Source: an uncultured Bacteroidales bacterium | GTDB taxonomy: Bacteria; Bacteroidota; Bacteroidia; Bacteroidales; UBA932 | Reading direction: 5' to 3' | Length of the DNA: 9,376 nucleotides | NCBI GenBank assembly: GCA_946406275.1 | Contig: CAMJJZ010000045.1 | Coordinates: forward strand, 1-9,376 | Part shown: positions 1-6,332 of the stretch, in pieces | Layout of the letters: each line of letters begins with the position of its first letter | Position numbering within the stretch: position 1 is the stretch's first letter | Program-made: the position numbers and the translations under genes | The notes under the pieces: model-generated | The model's database searches: none | What the model saw: the letters and a program-made list of their open reading frames with translations, nothing else | What the model was told of the DNA's origin: nothing

Positions 1-3
1 GAA

Positions 4-43
4 GGCTTCGTCCTTAAAAACGGGCGTTTTTAGGGACGAAGGC
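4..43. terminator. Long hairpin, possible transcription terminator beyond pckA
   Basis: Bases 6-21 pair with 26-41 (16 bp) around a four-base GGGC loop, and G4 can pair with C43. The inner part is an A5 tract facing a T5 tract, as in many bidirectional terminators. In a plus-strand transcript position 14 pairs with 33 as a U-G wobble; in a minus-strand transcript the same place is an A-C mismatch, so the hairpin is slightly better for a gene arriving from the left. It lies about 45 bp beyond the pckA stop codon and could end that transcript too. No clean U-run follows the stem on either strand, so the terminator role is inferred. Confidence 0.45.
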
Positions 44-55
44 CTGTGAGGTGAG

Positions 56-77
56 ATGCCCGGTCAGGGCCGGGCAT
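56..77. repeat. GC-rich perfect palindrome (REP-like candidate)
   Basis: Bases 56-63 (ATGCCCGG) pair perfectly with 70-77 (CCGGGCAT) around a six-base loop. It starts about 10 bp past the pckA stop codon, in the 3' untranslated region of that transcript. No T-run follows on either strand, so it is not a canonical terminator. As I recall, palindromes of the form GTCATGCCCGG...CCGGGCATC occur as dispersed extragenic repeats in many bacterial genomes, and the bases here on the minus strand fit that form. With one copy in the window, repeat status is inferred. Confidence 0.4.
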
Positions 78-87
78 GACGGTTTGC

Positions 88-1704
88 TTAGAGCTTAGGG
101 CCAGCCTTGACGAGGGCTTTGCCGGCGCGGTTGGATTCGTACTTGTGGAAGTTCTTGATGAAGCGGGAGGCGAGGTCTTTGGCTTTCTCTTCCCACTCGG
201 CGGCGTTCTTGTAGGTGTCGCGAGGGTCGAGGATGCCGGTGTCTACGCCTTCGAGCTTGGTGGGAACCTCGAAGTTGAAGTAAGGGATCATCTTGGTGGG
301 GGCCTTGTCTATGGCACCGTTCAGGATGGCGTCGATGATGCCGCGGGTGTCCTTGATGGAGATGCGCTTGCCCGTGCCGTTCCAGCCGGTGTTCACGAGA
401 TATGCCTTTGCACCGCTCTTCTTCATCTTCTTGACCAGTTCCTCCGCGTACTTGGTAGGATGGAGCTCCAGGAAGGCCTGGCCGAAGCAGGCACTGAAGG
501 TAGGAGTGGGCTCTGTGATGCCGCGCTCTGTACCTGCAAGCTTTGCAGTGAAGCCGGAGAGGAAGTAGTACTTGGTCTGCTCAGGGGTGAGGATGGAAAC
601 CGGAGGAAGAACTCCGAATGCATCGGCGCTGAGGAAGATGACCTGCTTGGCTGCGGGGCCGTGGCTGTCCGGACGAACGATTTTCTCGATGTGGTAGATA
701 GGATAGCTCACGCGGGTATTCTCAGTGACGGACTTGTCGTTGAAGTCAATCTTGCCGTTCTTGTCCACTGTAACGTTCTCCAGGAGGGCGTCCCTGCGGA
801 TGGCGTTGTAGATATCGGGCTCGGATTCCTTGTCAAGCTTGATGACCTTGGCGTAGCAGCCGCCTTCGAAGTTGAAGACGCCCTTGTTGTCCCAGCCGTG
901 CTCGTCGTCACCGATGAGGAGACGCTTCGGATCGGTGGAAAGGGTGGTCTTGCCGGTACCGGAGAGGCCGAAGAAGATGGCGGTGTTCTCACCGTTCATA
1001 TCCGTGTTGGCGGAGCAGTGCATGGCTGCAATGCCCTTCAGAGGCAGGTAGTAGTTCATCATTGAGAACATGCCCTTCTTCATCTCACCGCCGTACCAGG
1101 TATTGAGGATAACCTGCTCACGGGAGGTAACGTTGAAAGCAACGCAGGTGTCGGAGCGGAGGCCAAGTTCCTTGTAGTTGTCCACCTTTGCCTTGGATGC
1201 GCAATAAACTACGAAATCAGGCTCCTGGTCAAATTCTTTCTGGTTCTTTGGACGGATGAACATGTTGGTCACGAAATGAGCCTGCCATGCAACCTCCATG
1301 ATGAAGCGGACCTTCATGCGGGTGTCTGCGTGAGTGCCGCAGAAACCGTCAACAACAAAAAGACGTTTGCCGCTGAGCTGCTTCTGTGCCAGTTTCTTGA
1401 CGTTTTTCCATACAGCGACGGACATCTTGTGGTTGTCGTTGGGATAACCTTCGGTGGTCCACCAGATTTCGCCGGGCTTGCCTTCCTTGGTGGTGTTGTC
1501 GTAGACAATGTACTTGTCTTTAGGGGAACGGCCGGTATAAACGCCGGTCATGACGTTGATGGCACCAAGTTCAGTTACCTGACCTTTGTCATAACCTTCG
1601 AGACCGGGTTTGGTCTCCTCGTTGTAAAGAACCTCGTACGTGGGATTGTAAAGGATTTCCTTCACACCCGTGATTCCGTACTTCCTGAGATTGATGTTAG
1701 CCAT
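88..1704 (-). CDS. pckA: Phosphoenolpyruvate carboxykinase (ATP-dependent)
   Basis: Cytosolic enzyme interconverting oxaloacetate + ATP and PEP + CO2 + ADP (EC 4.1.1.49). In gut Bacteroidales it is generally thought to run toward oxaloacetate, feeding succinate formation. The 538-residue length is normal for the family. Visible motifs are the substrate-binding GRSPKDKY at 58-65, YGGEMKKG at 204-211 with the metal-binding Lys, MHCSAN with His229, the P-loop [11 protein letters not shown] at 246-256, the kinase-2 loop GDDEHGW at 265-271, and ENTRVSYP around 328-335 with Arg331. All catalytic residues I know for the E. coli enzyme have counterparts, so it should be active. The ATG has an A/T-rich leader with no Shine-Dalgarno sequence, as in other promoter-proximal genes here. 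A consensus promoter sits just upstream, so it is probably its own unit, although no terminator separates it from the operon before it. Confidence 0.97.
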   Translation of the reverse strand: MANINLRKYGITGVKEILYNPTYEVLYNEETKPGLEGYDKGQVTELGAINVMTGVYTGRSPKDKYIVYDNTTKEGKPGEIWWTTEGYPNDNHKMSVAVWKNVKKLAQKQLSGKRLFVVDGFCGTHADTRMKVRFIMEVAWQAHFVTNMFIRPKNQKEFDQEPDFVVYCASKAKVDNYKELGLRSDTCVAFNVTSREQVILNTWYGGEMKKGMFSMMNYYLPLKGIAAMHCSANTDMNGENTAIFFGLSGTGKTTLSTDPKRLLIGDDEHGWDNKGVFNFEGGCYAKVIKLDKESEPDIYNAIRRDALLENVTVDKNGKIDFNDKSVTENTRVSYPIYHIEKIVRPDSHGPAAKQVIFLSADAFGVLPPVSILTPEQTKYYFLSGFTAKLAGTERGITEPTPTFSACFGQAFLELHPTKYAEELVKKMKKSGAKAYLVNTGWNGTGKRISIKDTRGIIDAILNGAIDKAPTKMIPYFNFEVPTKLEGVDTGILDPRDTYKNAAEWEEKAKDLASRFIKNFHKYESNRAGKALVKAGPKL

Positions 1705-1740
1705 AATTTATTTAGTTTTTAAAGAGTTTTAGCATGTCCA

Positions 1741-1772
1741 CAAATATACTCATTTTCCGTCACTTTTGCAAA
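1741..1772 (-). promoter_or_regulatory. Bacteroidota-type promoter of pckA
   Basis: On the minus strand TTTG (1769-1772) is followed after exactly 20 bases by TATATTTG (1741-1748). This matches the Bacteroidota primary-sigma pattern of -33 TTTG and -7 TAnnTTTG. Transcription should begin near 1734-1736, giving a leader of about 30 nt. The -33 element lies inside the last codons of the preceding lipoprotein gene. It is the best promoter match in the window. Confidence 0.8.
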
Positions 1773-2695
1773 CTCTTGATGATCCTTCTGCGAAGACTTC
1801 CGGTTTGGGATACATTCTCAAGTTTATCGGCTTCGTCGAGCCACTTTGTGGCGAGCTGCATGTCTCCAAGCAGATAGAAAGCCATTGCCATGTTGTAGCA
1901 GGCATGGGCGGCCTTATACTGGTTCTTCCCCTTTACAATAGGTTCCCAGATCTTGATGGCATCGGCAAACTTGCCTTCAGCGATCTTGTCTATGGCGCTG
2001 GTCCATTTGTAGGACTGGAAGTCATCGAACCAGTAGAAAGCGAAGGACTCCGGAAGCCATTCCGACATGAAATGCTTGGACATCCTTTCACCCATGGACC
2101 TGGAGGCAACGTCCGGGACCCTGGCCTTGATCTGGTCGTTCAGGTTCTCCTCAGGGACGATTCCGCTATTGAATATGGCCGCGTTGACCAGTGTATTGCC
2201 CTTGTATGACTTTACCTGGTCCGTGCCCATGCTGTCGTACACATAGAGCTTTATGGAAACTGGGACCTTGGGGGCATAGACATATGCCGAGTCCGGATGG
2301 GTAGCCTTCTGGAAAGGATTATTCTTCCCGTCCTTAGGCGTGCCGATGACGCTCTTTAGTACGAAGACAACGTCTTCTCCCGTATCCATCACCAGTTTGT
2401 GCATGTCTTCAAGTTTCACGGTATCCGCCACCGGATATGCGTACATGCCTATTACTTGTTCTCCACCAAAGTAATCCTTCTCCAGGGCCTCTGCAAACAC
2501 TGCAGCAGTGCCCGCGGAGAGCAGGGAGTCCACCTGGGCGGGACCGTCCATATAAACCACGGCCATGGATTTGCCGGCCAGCTTCATCCCGGAAGGAGAA
2601 GGTTGGCGCACCTCCAGATAGACCCTGTATATTTCAGGGGAACAAGCCGTTAAAAGAAGTGCAGCTGCCGCTGCAAGGATAAGTCTTTTTTTCAT
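1760..2695 (-). CDS. Predicted lipoprotein with C-terminal TPR-like helices (DUF6340-like)
   Basis: Envelope lipoprotein of unknown function, 311 residues. The N-terminus has Lys-Lys-Arg, a hydrophobic stretch at about 5-15 and a lipobox LTAC with the lipidated Cys at 18, so it should be processed by signal peptidase II. No clear acidic surface-export signal follows the Cys. The region after it (YLEVRQPSPSG, then SMAVVYMDG) resembles the Bacteroidota lipoprotein family DUF6340. Residues about 230-295 read as paired helices of TPR type (AIDKIAEGKFADAIKIWEPI, then ACYNMAMAFYLLGDMQLA). Its ATG overlaps the rimO stop as ATGA, with a strong GGAGGTG ribosome site just before, so it is the last gene of the nusB-rimO operon and is probably translationally coupled to rimO. 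A protein-protein scaffold role in the envelope is only a guess. Confidence 0.85.
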   Translation of the reverse strand: MKKRLILAAAAALLLTACSPEIYRVYLEVRQPSPSGMKLAGKSMAVVYMDGPAQVDSLLSAGTAAVFAEALEKDYFGGEQVIGMYAYPVADTVKLEDMHKLVMDTGEDVVFVLKSVIGTPKDGKNNPFQKATHPDSAYVYAPKVPVSIKLYVYDSMGTDQVKSYKGNTLVNAAIFNSGIVPEENLNDQIKARVPDVASRSMGERMSKHFMSEWLPESFAFYWFDDFQSYKWTSAIDKIAEGKFADAIKIWEPIVKGKNQYKAAHACYNMAMAFYLLGDMQLATKWLDEADKLENVSQTGSLRRRIIKSLQK

Positions 2696-4002
2696 AACAC
2701 CTCCGCTGTAAGGTCATACTCATCGGCCCCGGTGATGCGGACGTCCAGAAACTCCCCTACCAGGGATTCCGGCTGCCTGCCGTTAAAATCCGGTGCCGAG
2801 TACTTTACAAGGATTTCACCATCGACCTCCGGGCTTTCGAACTCGCTCCGGCAAATGAGGATGCCGTCTGCGAATGCGTCCACCAGGACCTTTTCAACGG
2901 TGCCAATCCGGGATTGGTTATATGCAAGGGATATGCCACGCTGCAGTTCCATGAGCTTGGAAAGGCGGCTTTTTTTACTTCGGGCCGATACGCTGTCTTC
3001 CAGGTGCTCCGCCCCGTATGTCCCTTCCTCTTCCGAGTAGGTAAATGCGCCCATCCTCTGGAAGCCCGTCTCCGACACGAATTTCATGAGTTCGCGGAAC
3101 TCTGCAGGGCCTTCTCCGGGGTGTCCTACAATGAACGTGGTCCTGAGAACCAGCCCTGGCACCTTGTCGCGCATCTTTTTCACCAGGGCGCGCGTCCAGG
3201 CTCCGTCCACTCCGCGGTGCATGTTCTCCAGAACCTTGTCCGATATGTGCTGGAGCGGGATATCCATGTACCTGCACACCTTGGGATTGTTTGCCATGCG
3301 GTCCAGGACGTCTTCCGGGAAATCCTGGGGATATGAATAATGGATGCGCATGCGCTCTATGCCTTCCACTTCTGACAGCCGGTCCAGAAGCTCCGCCAGG
3401 GCGCGGCGGCCGTAGAGGTCAAGGCCGTAGTAAGTAGTGTCCTGCGCAATGATTATAAGCTCCTTAACACCATCCGCAGCAAGGCTCTTTGCCTCTTCCA
3501 CCAGTTTTTCCATGGGGACCGATCTGTGGGCTCCGCGGATAAAGGGAATGGCGCAGTAGGAACAGCGACGGTTGCAGCCTTCGGAGATCTTGAGATAGGC
3601 ATAGGGACGATGATCCGTCCGGACGCGGAGATAGTCCGCATTGTGGTCCGGAGAGCATCCAAGGGCCTTCACAAGGCTGTCCAGCTCCCTGGCGCCGTAC
3701 CAGCCGTCCACCTCCGGTATAAGGCCGGGAAGATCGTCCGGATAGCGCTGGGACAGGCAGCCAAAAACAATAAGCCGGCCAACAAGACCGGCGCTCTTCC
3801 GCCCTGCGGCGGCAAGTATGGTATTGATGGACTGTTCCTTTGCGTCACCTATGAAGCCACAGGTGTTGATTGCCAGGACATCCACCGTGCGGTTTTCCCC
3901 TTCCGGTACGATTTCATATGAACCACGTACCTGATACAGAAGATGTTCCGTGTCTACTGTGTTCTTGGAACATCCCAGGGTTATGACCTGAAGGGTGGGC
4001 AT
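2692..4002 (-). CDS. rimO: Ribosomal protein uS12 methylthiotransferase RimO
   Basis: Radical-SAM enzyme that adds a methylthio group to a conserved Asp of ribosomal protein uS12, using two [4Fe-4S] clusters. The 436 residues show the three domains in order. The N-terminal methylthiotransferase domain carries cluster Cys at 11, 48 and 82. The radical-SAM barrel has CxxxCxxC at 143, 147 and 150 (SEGCNRRCSYCAIP). The C-terminal TRAM domain spans about 365-436. QDTTYYGLDLYG at 187-198 and RSEFESPEVDGE at 385-396 are typical of RimO rather than the tRNA enzyme MiaB. The ATG directly abuts the preceding stop codon (TAA then ATG) and has a perfect AGGAGG site five bases upstream. The stop overlaps the lipoprotein start (ATGA). 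All six cluster cysteines are present. Confidence 0.97.
   Translation of the reverse strand: MPTLQVITLGCSKNTVDTEHLLYQVRGSYEIVPEGENRTVDVLAINTCGFIGDAKEQSINTILAAAGRKSAGLVGRLIVFGCLSQRYPDDLPGLIPEVDGWYGARELDSLVKALGCSPDHNADYLRVRTDHRPYAYLKISEGCNRRCSYCAIPFIRGAHRSVPMEKLVEEAKSLAADGVKELIIIAQDTTYYGLDLYGRRALAELLDRLSEVEGIERMRIHYSYPQDFPEDVLDRMANNPKVCRYMDIPLQHISDKVLENMHRGVDGAWTRALVKKMRDKVPGLVLRTTFIVGHPGEGPAEFRELMKFVSETGFQRMGAFTYSEEEGTYGAEHLEDSVSARSKKSRLSKLMELQRGISLAYNQSRIGTVEKVLVDAFADGILICRSEFESPEVDGEILVKYSAPDFNGRQPESLVGEFLDVRITGADEYDLTAEVL
2698..2704 (-). promoter_or_regulatory. Strong Shine-Dalgarno site for the lipoprotein gene
   Basis: GGAGGTG on the minus strand is a seven-base match to the anti-Shine-Dalgarno complement. 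It ends two bases before the ATG at 2695, and its GGAGG core lies four bases from it. It sits in the last codons of rimO. Strong sites are less used in Bacteroidota than in most bacteria; here they appear at operon-internal junctions. Confidence 0.65.
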
Positions 4003-4431
4003 TTATGCCTCCTGCTCTTTTTCGCGGTCCTCGTCAGTGACGAAGTCAAGCGAGGCGTACTTCTTGAGGGCGTTGTACCACTCTACCACCTTCTTCATGT
4101 GGGATACGTAGAAGCGGTCTCCGTCATATTCAGGGACTGCCTTTCCAAAGAGAGCCTTGAGTTCCTCAGGGCTGGCCTTCTTAGCATCCGGGGCATCCTT
4201 CTCCCCAAGGACCTCATGAAGTTTTCCGAATACCTCGCGGAGCTTCATCTCACCTTCAGAGGTGTAGATGGAGATGTCCTCGAGGGTGGTGATGCCGGCG
4301 CTGGCGCTGAAGTTATAGCGCTTCTTGTCTTCGAAGGCCTCTACAATGGCGCCCGTACGGGACTGGGCTATATAGTTGAACAGGCCGTGCTGACCACGGA
4401 CAGAAAGAGTTTTTGCAAGATCTGTTTTCAT
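4003..4431 (-). CDS. DUF5606 protein, probable separate product from an internal start
   Basis: Alternative reading of the 3' part of the same frame: ATG at 4431, 142 residues. It matches DUF5606, a Bacteroidota family of unknown function, over its whole length. Residues 7-18 (AKTLSVRGQHGL) correspond to the usual family N-terminus, so this Met sits only about four residues ahead of the normal start. KKASPEELKALF and PEYDGDRFYVSHMKKVVEWY are the typical C-terminal signatures. The start has no Shine-Dalgarno sequence but an A/T-rich leader and a TATATTTG box 22 bases upstream, as for the other promoter-proximal genes in this window. That is why I think it is expressed on its own, whether or not the coaE fusion is also made. 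It ends abutting rimO. I do not know its function. Confidence 0.6.
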   Translation of the reverse strand: MKTDLAKTLSVRGQHGLFNYIAQSRTGAIVEAFEDKKRYNFSASAGITTLEDISIYTSEGEMKLREVFGKLHEVLGEKDAPDAKKASPEELKALFGKAVPEYDGDRFYVSHMKKVVEWYNALKKYASLDFVTDEDREKEQEA

Positions 4432-5031
4432 TGATGTATCTTTTAATAACTTACAAATATACGCATTTTCGGCGAAAAACGCATCTTCAACGGCCTTTTC
4501 AAGAGCCTTAAGAGAGCCGGAATTATCTATGACGACATCGGCCTTGGCGGGCTTCTCCTGCGACGCCATGCGGGCAAGGGCTTCCTCCCGGGTGGAACAG
4601 TCCCGCTTCATTACCCGGGCAAGACGGACGTCTTCCGATGCGTCTACACGCACAACTGCATCCCAGAAGTTCCCGAATGCGGGTTTGGACTGGGCGATGG
4701 CGCTTTCCAGTACCACGAAAGGAGCTTCCGAATGCTCCCCGCACCAGGCCAGGAAGTGATTCCGGAGCTCCGGATAAAGCAGATTCTCAAGCCTCTCGCG
4801 AGCTGAAGCGTCACTGAAGATAAGTGCCGATAATTTCTTCTTATCCAGAGAACCGTCCGCATTGGCAAAAGAAGTACCGAACTCCTTTTTCATCAATACA
4901 AGGAAGTCCGGGGTATAGAGGCTTTTTGCAGCGGAATCGGAGTCATAGACGGGGACTCCCCTTCTGCGGAGAATATCGGCTACGGCAGACTTTCCGCTGC
5001 CTATACCGCCTGTAAGAAGGATGGTTTTCAT
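4003..5031 (-). CDS. coaE: Dephospho-CoA kinase fused in frame to DUF5606
   Basis: The open frame is 342 residues, against about 195-206 for ordinary CoaE. Residues 1 to about 186 are dephospho-CoA kinase (EC 2.7.1.24), which phosphorylates dephospho-CoA in the last step of CoA synthesis. They show the P-loop GGIGSGKS at 8-15, YDSD at 29-32, a lid segment near 136-158 (RLARVMKRD to ASQ) and ADVVIDNSGS at 164-173. The usual His-Pro pair is Tyr86-Pro87, and the segment before ADVVIDN looks a few residues short. Residues 201-342 are a full DUF5606 domain, normally a separate gene beside coaE in Bacteroidales. The linker (about 187-200) is encoded by A/T-rich DNA that looks like a promoter and leader, while both other frames hit stops there. 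The ATG overlaps the ybbR stop (ATGA). Whether the cell makes the fusion, separate proteins or both is open; a small sequencing error is also possible. Confidence 0.85.
   Translation of the reverse strand: MKTILLTGGIGSGKSAVADILRRRGVPVYDSDSAAKSLYTPDFLVLMKKEFGTSFANADGSLDKKKLSALIFSDASARERLENLLYPELRNHFLAWCGEHSEAPFVVLESAIAQSKPAFGNFWDAVVRVDASEDVRLARVMKRDCSTREEALARMASQEKPAKADVVIDNSGSLKALEKAVEDAFFAENAYICKLLKDTSMKTDLAKTLSVRGQHGLFNYIAQSRTGAIVEAFEDKKRYNFSASAGITTLEDISIYTSEGEMKLREVFGKLHEVLGEKDAPDAKKASPEELKALFGKAVPEYDGDRFYVSHMKKVVEWYNALKKYASLDFVTDEDREKEQEA
4008..4013 (-). promoter_or_regulatory. Perfect AGGAGG Shine-Dalgarno site for rimO
   Basis: AGGAGG on the minus strand lies five bases before the rimO ATG and is embedded in the final codons of the DUF5606 segment (Gln-Glu-Ala). 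With the abutting TAA-ATG it fixes the rimO start and suggests reinitiation by ribosomes ending the upstream gene. Confidence 0.75.
4454..4461 (-). promoter_or_regulatory. Internal -7 promoter box inside coaE, ahead of DUF5606
   Basis: The minus strand reads TATATTTG, the same octamer as the pckA -7 box and a full match to TAnnTTTG. Twenty bases upstream the -33 position reads GATG rather than TTTG, so the promoter is weaker than that of pckA. Transcription would start near 4447-4449, leaving a leader of about 16 nt. It could give extra expression of DUF5606, rimO and the lipoprotein gene independent of nusB. Confidence 0.5.
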
Positions 5032-5996
5032 AGGACCTCAACGCAGTCGAAGACTTCCGGCTCTATGCGGCAGTCAAGAACTCCCTGCGTGAGTTTGAGC
5101 GTCTTGGGGACGCATTTCCCGGACATGGACTCAGAGAAATCCTTATAGTCTATATACACCTTGAAAGATGCCATTGGATCCTTTGCCAGAGGGAAGGCGC
5201 AGCGCAGGGACACATTGGCGGTTGGAGGATAAACCTGCACCTCACGCCCTGCGGGAGCGTTCCAGACCTCCACCGGGAAAGAGCCCCTGATCTCCACATA
5301 ACGGGATACAGGCAGCTCATAGGCCACTTCTTCAGCGGAAAGGCGGATGCCGGCGGGCTTGTTGAGCTTGACCACGCCGTGACGTGACTCGTTTACGTCC
5401 ACGAAGCTCAGGCGAGGGGCCGTAATCTTGTCTATGGCCTCCAGGCGTATGTCTTCACCGTAGATGGTAACGGAGTCCGGCACGGTCTTGAATGAGCCGC
5501 TCTGCATGTACTGAGGACGGCACTGCACCGTGAACGGCACGTCCACGGGCACTTTCTTGTGATTCTCCGCCGCGAATACAAAGCTCAGGGTATCCGTAAT
5601 GAACGCTTCCAGGGTTATCCCCTCCCCGAACATCTGGTTGATGTAGGAGTTTTTGGCACTGCCGAAGATGGACCAGGTGTCCGGGCCGGTGCGCCGGAGG
5701 TCCGAACGGTCGAACTTGACCACAACGGTTTTCTTCTCCCTGCGGCTCTGTTCCTTGATGAGGCGGAAGCCGTCTGCCCTGCAACGGGCGCTGACCACGG
5801 CGGAGTTGGAGGACCGTCCCTTGTGGCCGTCAATGTTGCATTCCGCAACTACCGGTACGCTCACTGTACCGGAATAAGTCTTTGAAAGATTGGTGAAAAA
5901 CCATATGGCTACAGCCAGCAGGAGGGAAAAGGTTATGAACGCCAATTCCCTCTGCTTGCCTCCTATATGGAGCCTGATACGGTCTTTCAGGGACAT
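5028..5996 (-). CDS. YbbR-like (CdaR-type) membrane-anchored protein
   Basis: 322 residues with a short cytoplasmic N-terminus, one membrane segment at about 18-36 (AFITFSLLLAVAIWFF) and a long extracytoplasmic region of YbbR-type beta repeats. The clearest repeat is at about 147-190, where KVPVDVPFTV leads into TVPDSVTIYGEDIRLEAIDK. A second, more diverged one may lie near 40-100. In Firmicutes YbbR/CdaR proteins control the di-adenylate cyclase CdaA; no cyclase gene lies in this window, so that role is not shown here. The neighbours yajC and coaE are the usual ones in Bacteroidales. The start is three bases after the yajC stop (TAA GGA ATG), and the stop overlaps coaE as ATGA. The family call is secure, the function is not. 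Confidence 0.85.
   Translation of the reverse strand: MSLKDRIRLHIGGKQRELAFITFSLLLAVAIWFFTNLSKTYSGTVSVPVVAECNIDGHKGRSSNSAVVSARCRADGFRLIKEQSRREKKTVVVKFDRSDLRRTGPDTWSIFGSAKNSYINQMFGEGITLEAFITDTLSFVFAAENHKKVPVDVPFTVQCRPQYMQSGSFKTVPDSVTIYGEDIRLEAIDKITAPRLSFVDVNESRHGVVKLNKPAGIRLSAEEVAYELPVSRYVEIRGSFPVEVWNAPAGREVQVYPPTANVSLRCAFPLAKDPMASFKVYIDYKDFSESMSGKCVPKTLKLTQGVLDCRIEPEVFDCVEVL
5035..5039 (-). promoter_or_regulatory. Short Shine-Dalgarno site for coaE
   Basis: GAGGT on the minus strand ends three bases before the coaE ATG at 5031, inside the last codons of the ybbR-like gene. With the ATGA overlap it supports this start and translational coupling. The spacing is tight. Confidence 0.5.
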
Positions 5997-5999
5997 TCC

Positions 6000-6323
6000 T
6001 TAGCTCTGGTTGGCCTCTGAATAGTCTTTCACAAGGCCCTGCTTGTCCACGCGGAGCTTCACGTCGCCGTCTACCCTGATGAGGGCGGTCTTTTCGTTGA
6101 CCTCCAGGATTTCGCCGTAGATACCGCCAACGGTAACAACCTTGTCACCCTTCTTGAGGGCGTTGCGGAAGTTCTGGAGTTCCTTCTGCTGCTTGCGCTG
6201 GGGACGGATCATGAAGAGCCACATCACAAGGATGATGGCGGCGAACATTATGATTGTAGGGAGGGCGCTGGGCTGTCCCTGGCCTGCTGCGGCCTGGAGA
6301 GTGTAGATAAAAAGTGTGTTCAT
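6000..6323 (-). CDS. yajC: Preprotein translocase subunit YajC
   Basis: Small single-pass inner-membrane protein associated with SecDF, which assists Sec-dependent export. The 107 residues are normal for the family. A membrane segment at about 21-39 (LPTIIMFAAIILVMWLFMI) is followed by the signature RPQRKQQKE at 40-48 and the conserved cytoplasmic block KKGDKVVTVGGIYGEI at 57-72. It sits between nusB (9 bp gap) and the ybbR-like gene (3 bp gap). No Shine-Dalgarno sequence precedes its ATG, only AACCAAGAT, so its translation may depend on ribosomes leaving nusB. secDF is not in the window. Confidence 0.95.
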   Translation of the reverse strand: MNTLFIYTLQAAAGQGQPSALPTIIMFAAIILVMWLFMIRPQRKQQKELQNFRNALKKGDKVVTVGGIYGEILEVNEKTALIRVDGDVKLRVDKQGLVKDYSEANQS

Positions 6324-6332
6324 ATCTTGGTT

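Noticed and set aside
76..1065. 329-residue open frame on the plus strand opposite pckA
   Set aside because: It lies inside pckA on the other strand, shows no recognisable domain, and its start falls in the palindrome. It is a by-product of the codon use of pckA.
1276..1722. 148-residue plus-strand frame across the pckA start
   Set aside because: It is opposite a conserved gene, lacks a promoter box or Shine-Dalgarno site, and has no recognisable domain.
3526..3921. Plus-strand frames opposite rimO
   Set aside because: They are fully covered by the conserved radical-SAM and methylthiotransferase codons of rimO and have no start signals of their own.
5028..5996. A complete CdaA-CdaR cyclic-di-AMP module
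   Set aside because: Only the YbbR-like protein is here. No di-adenylate cyclase gene lies in the window.
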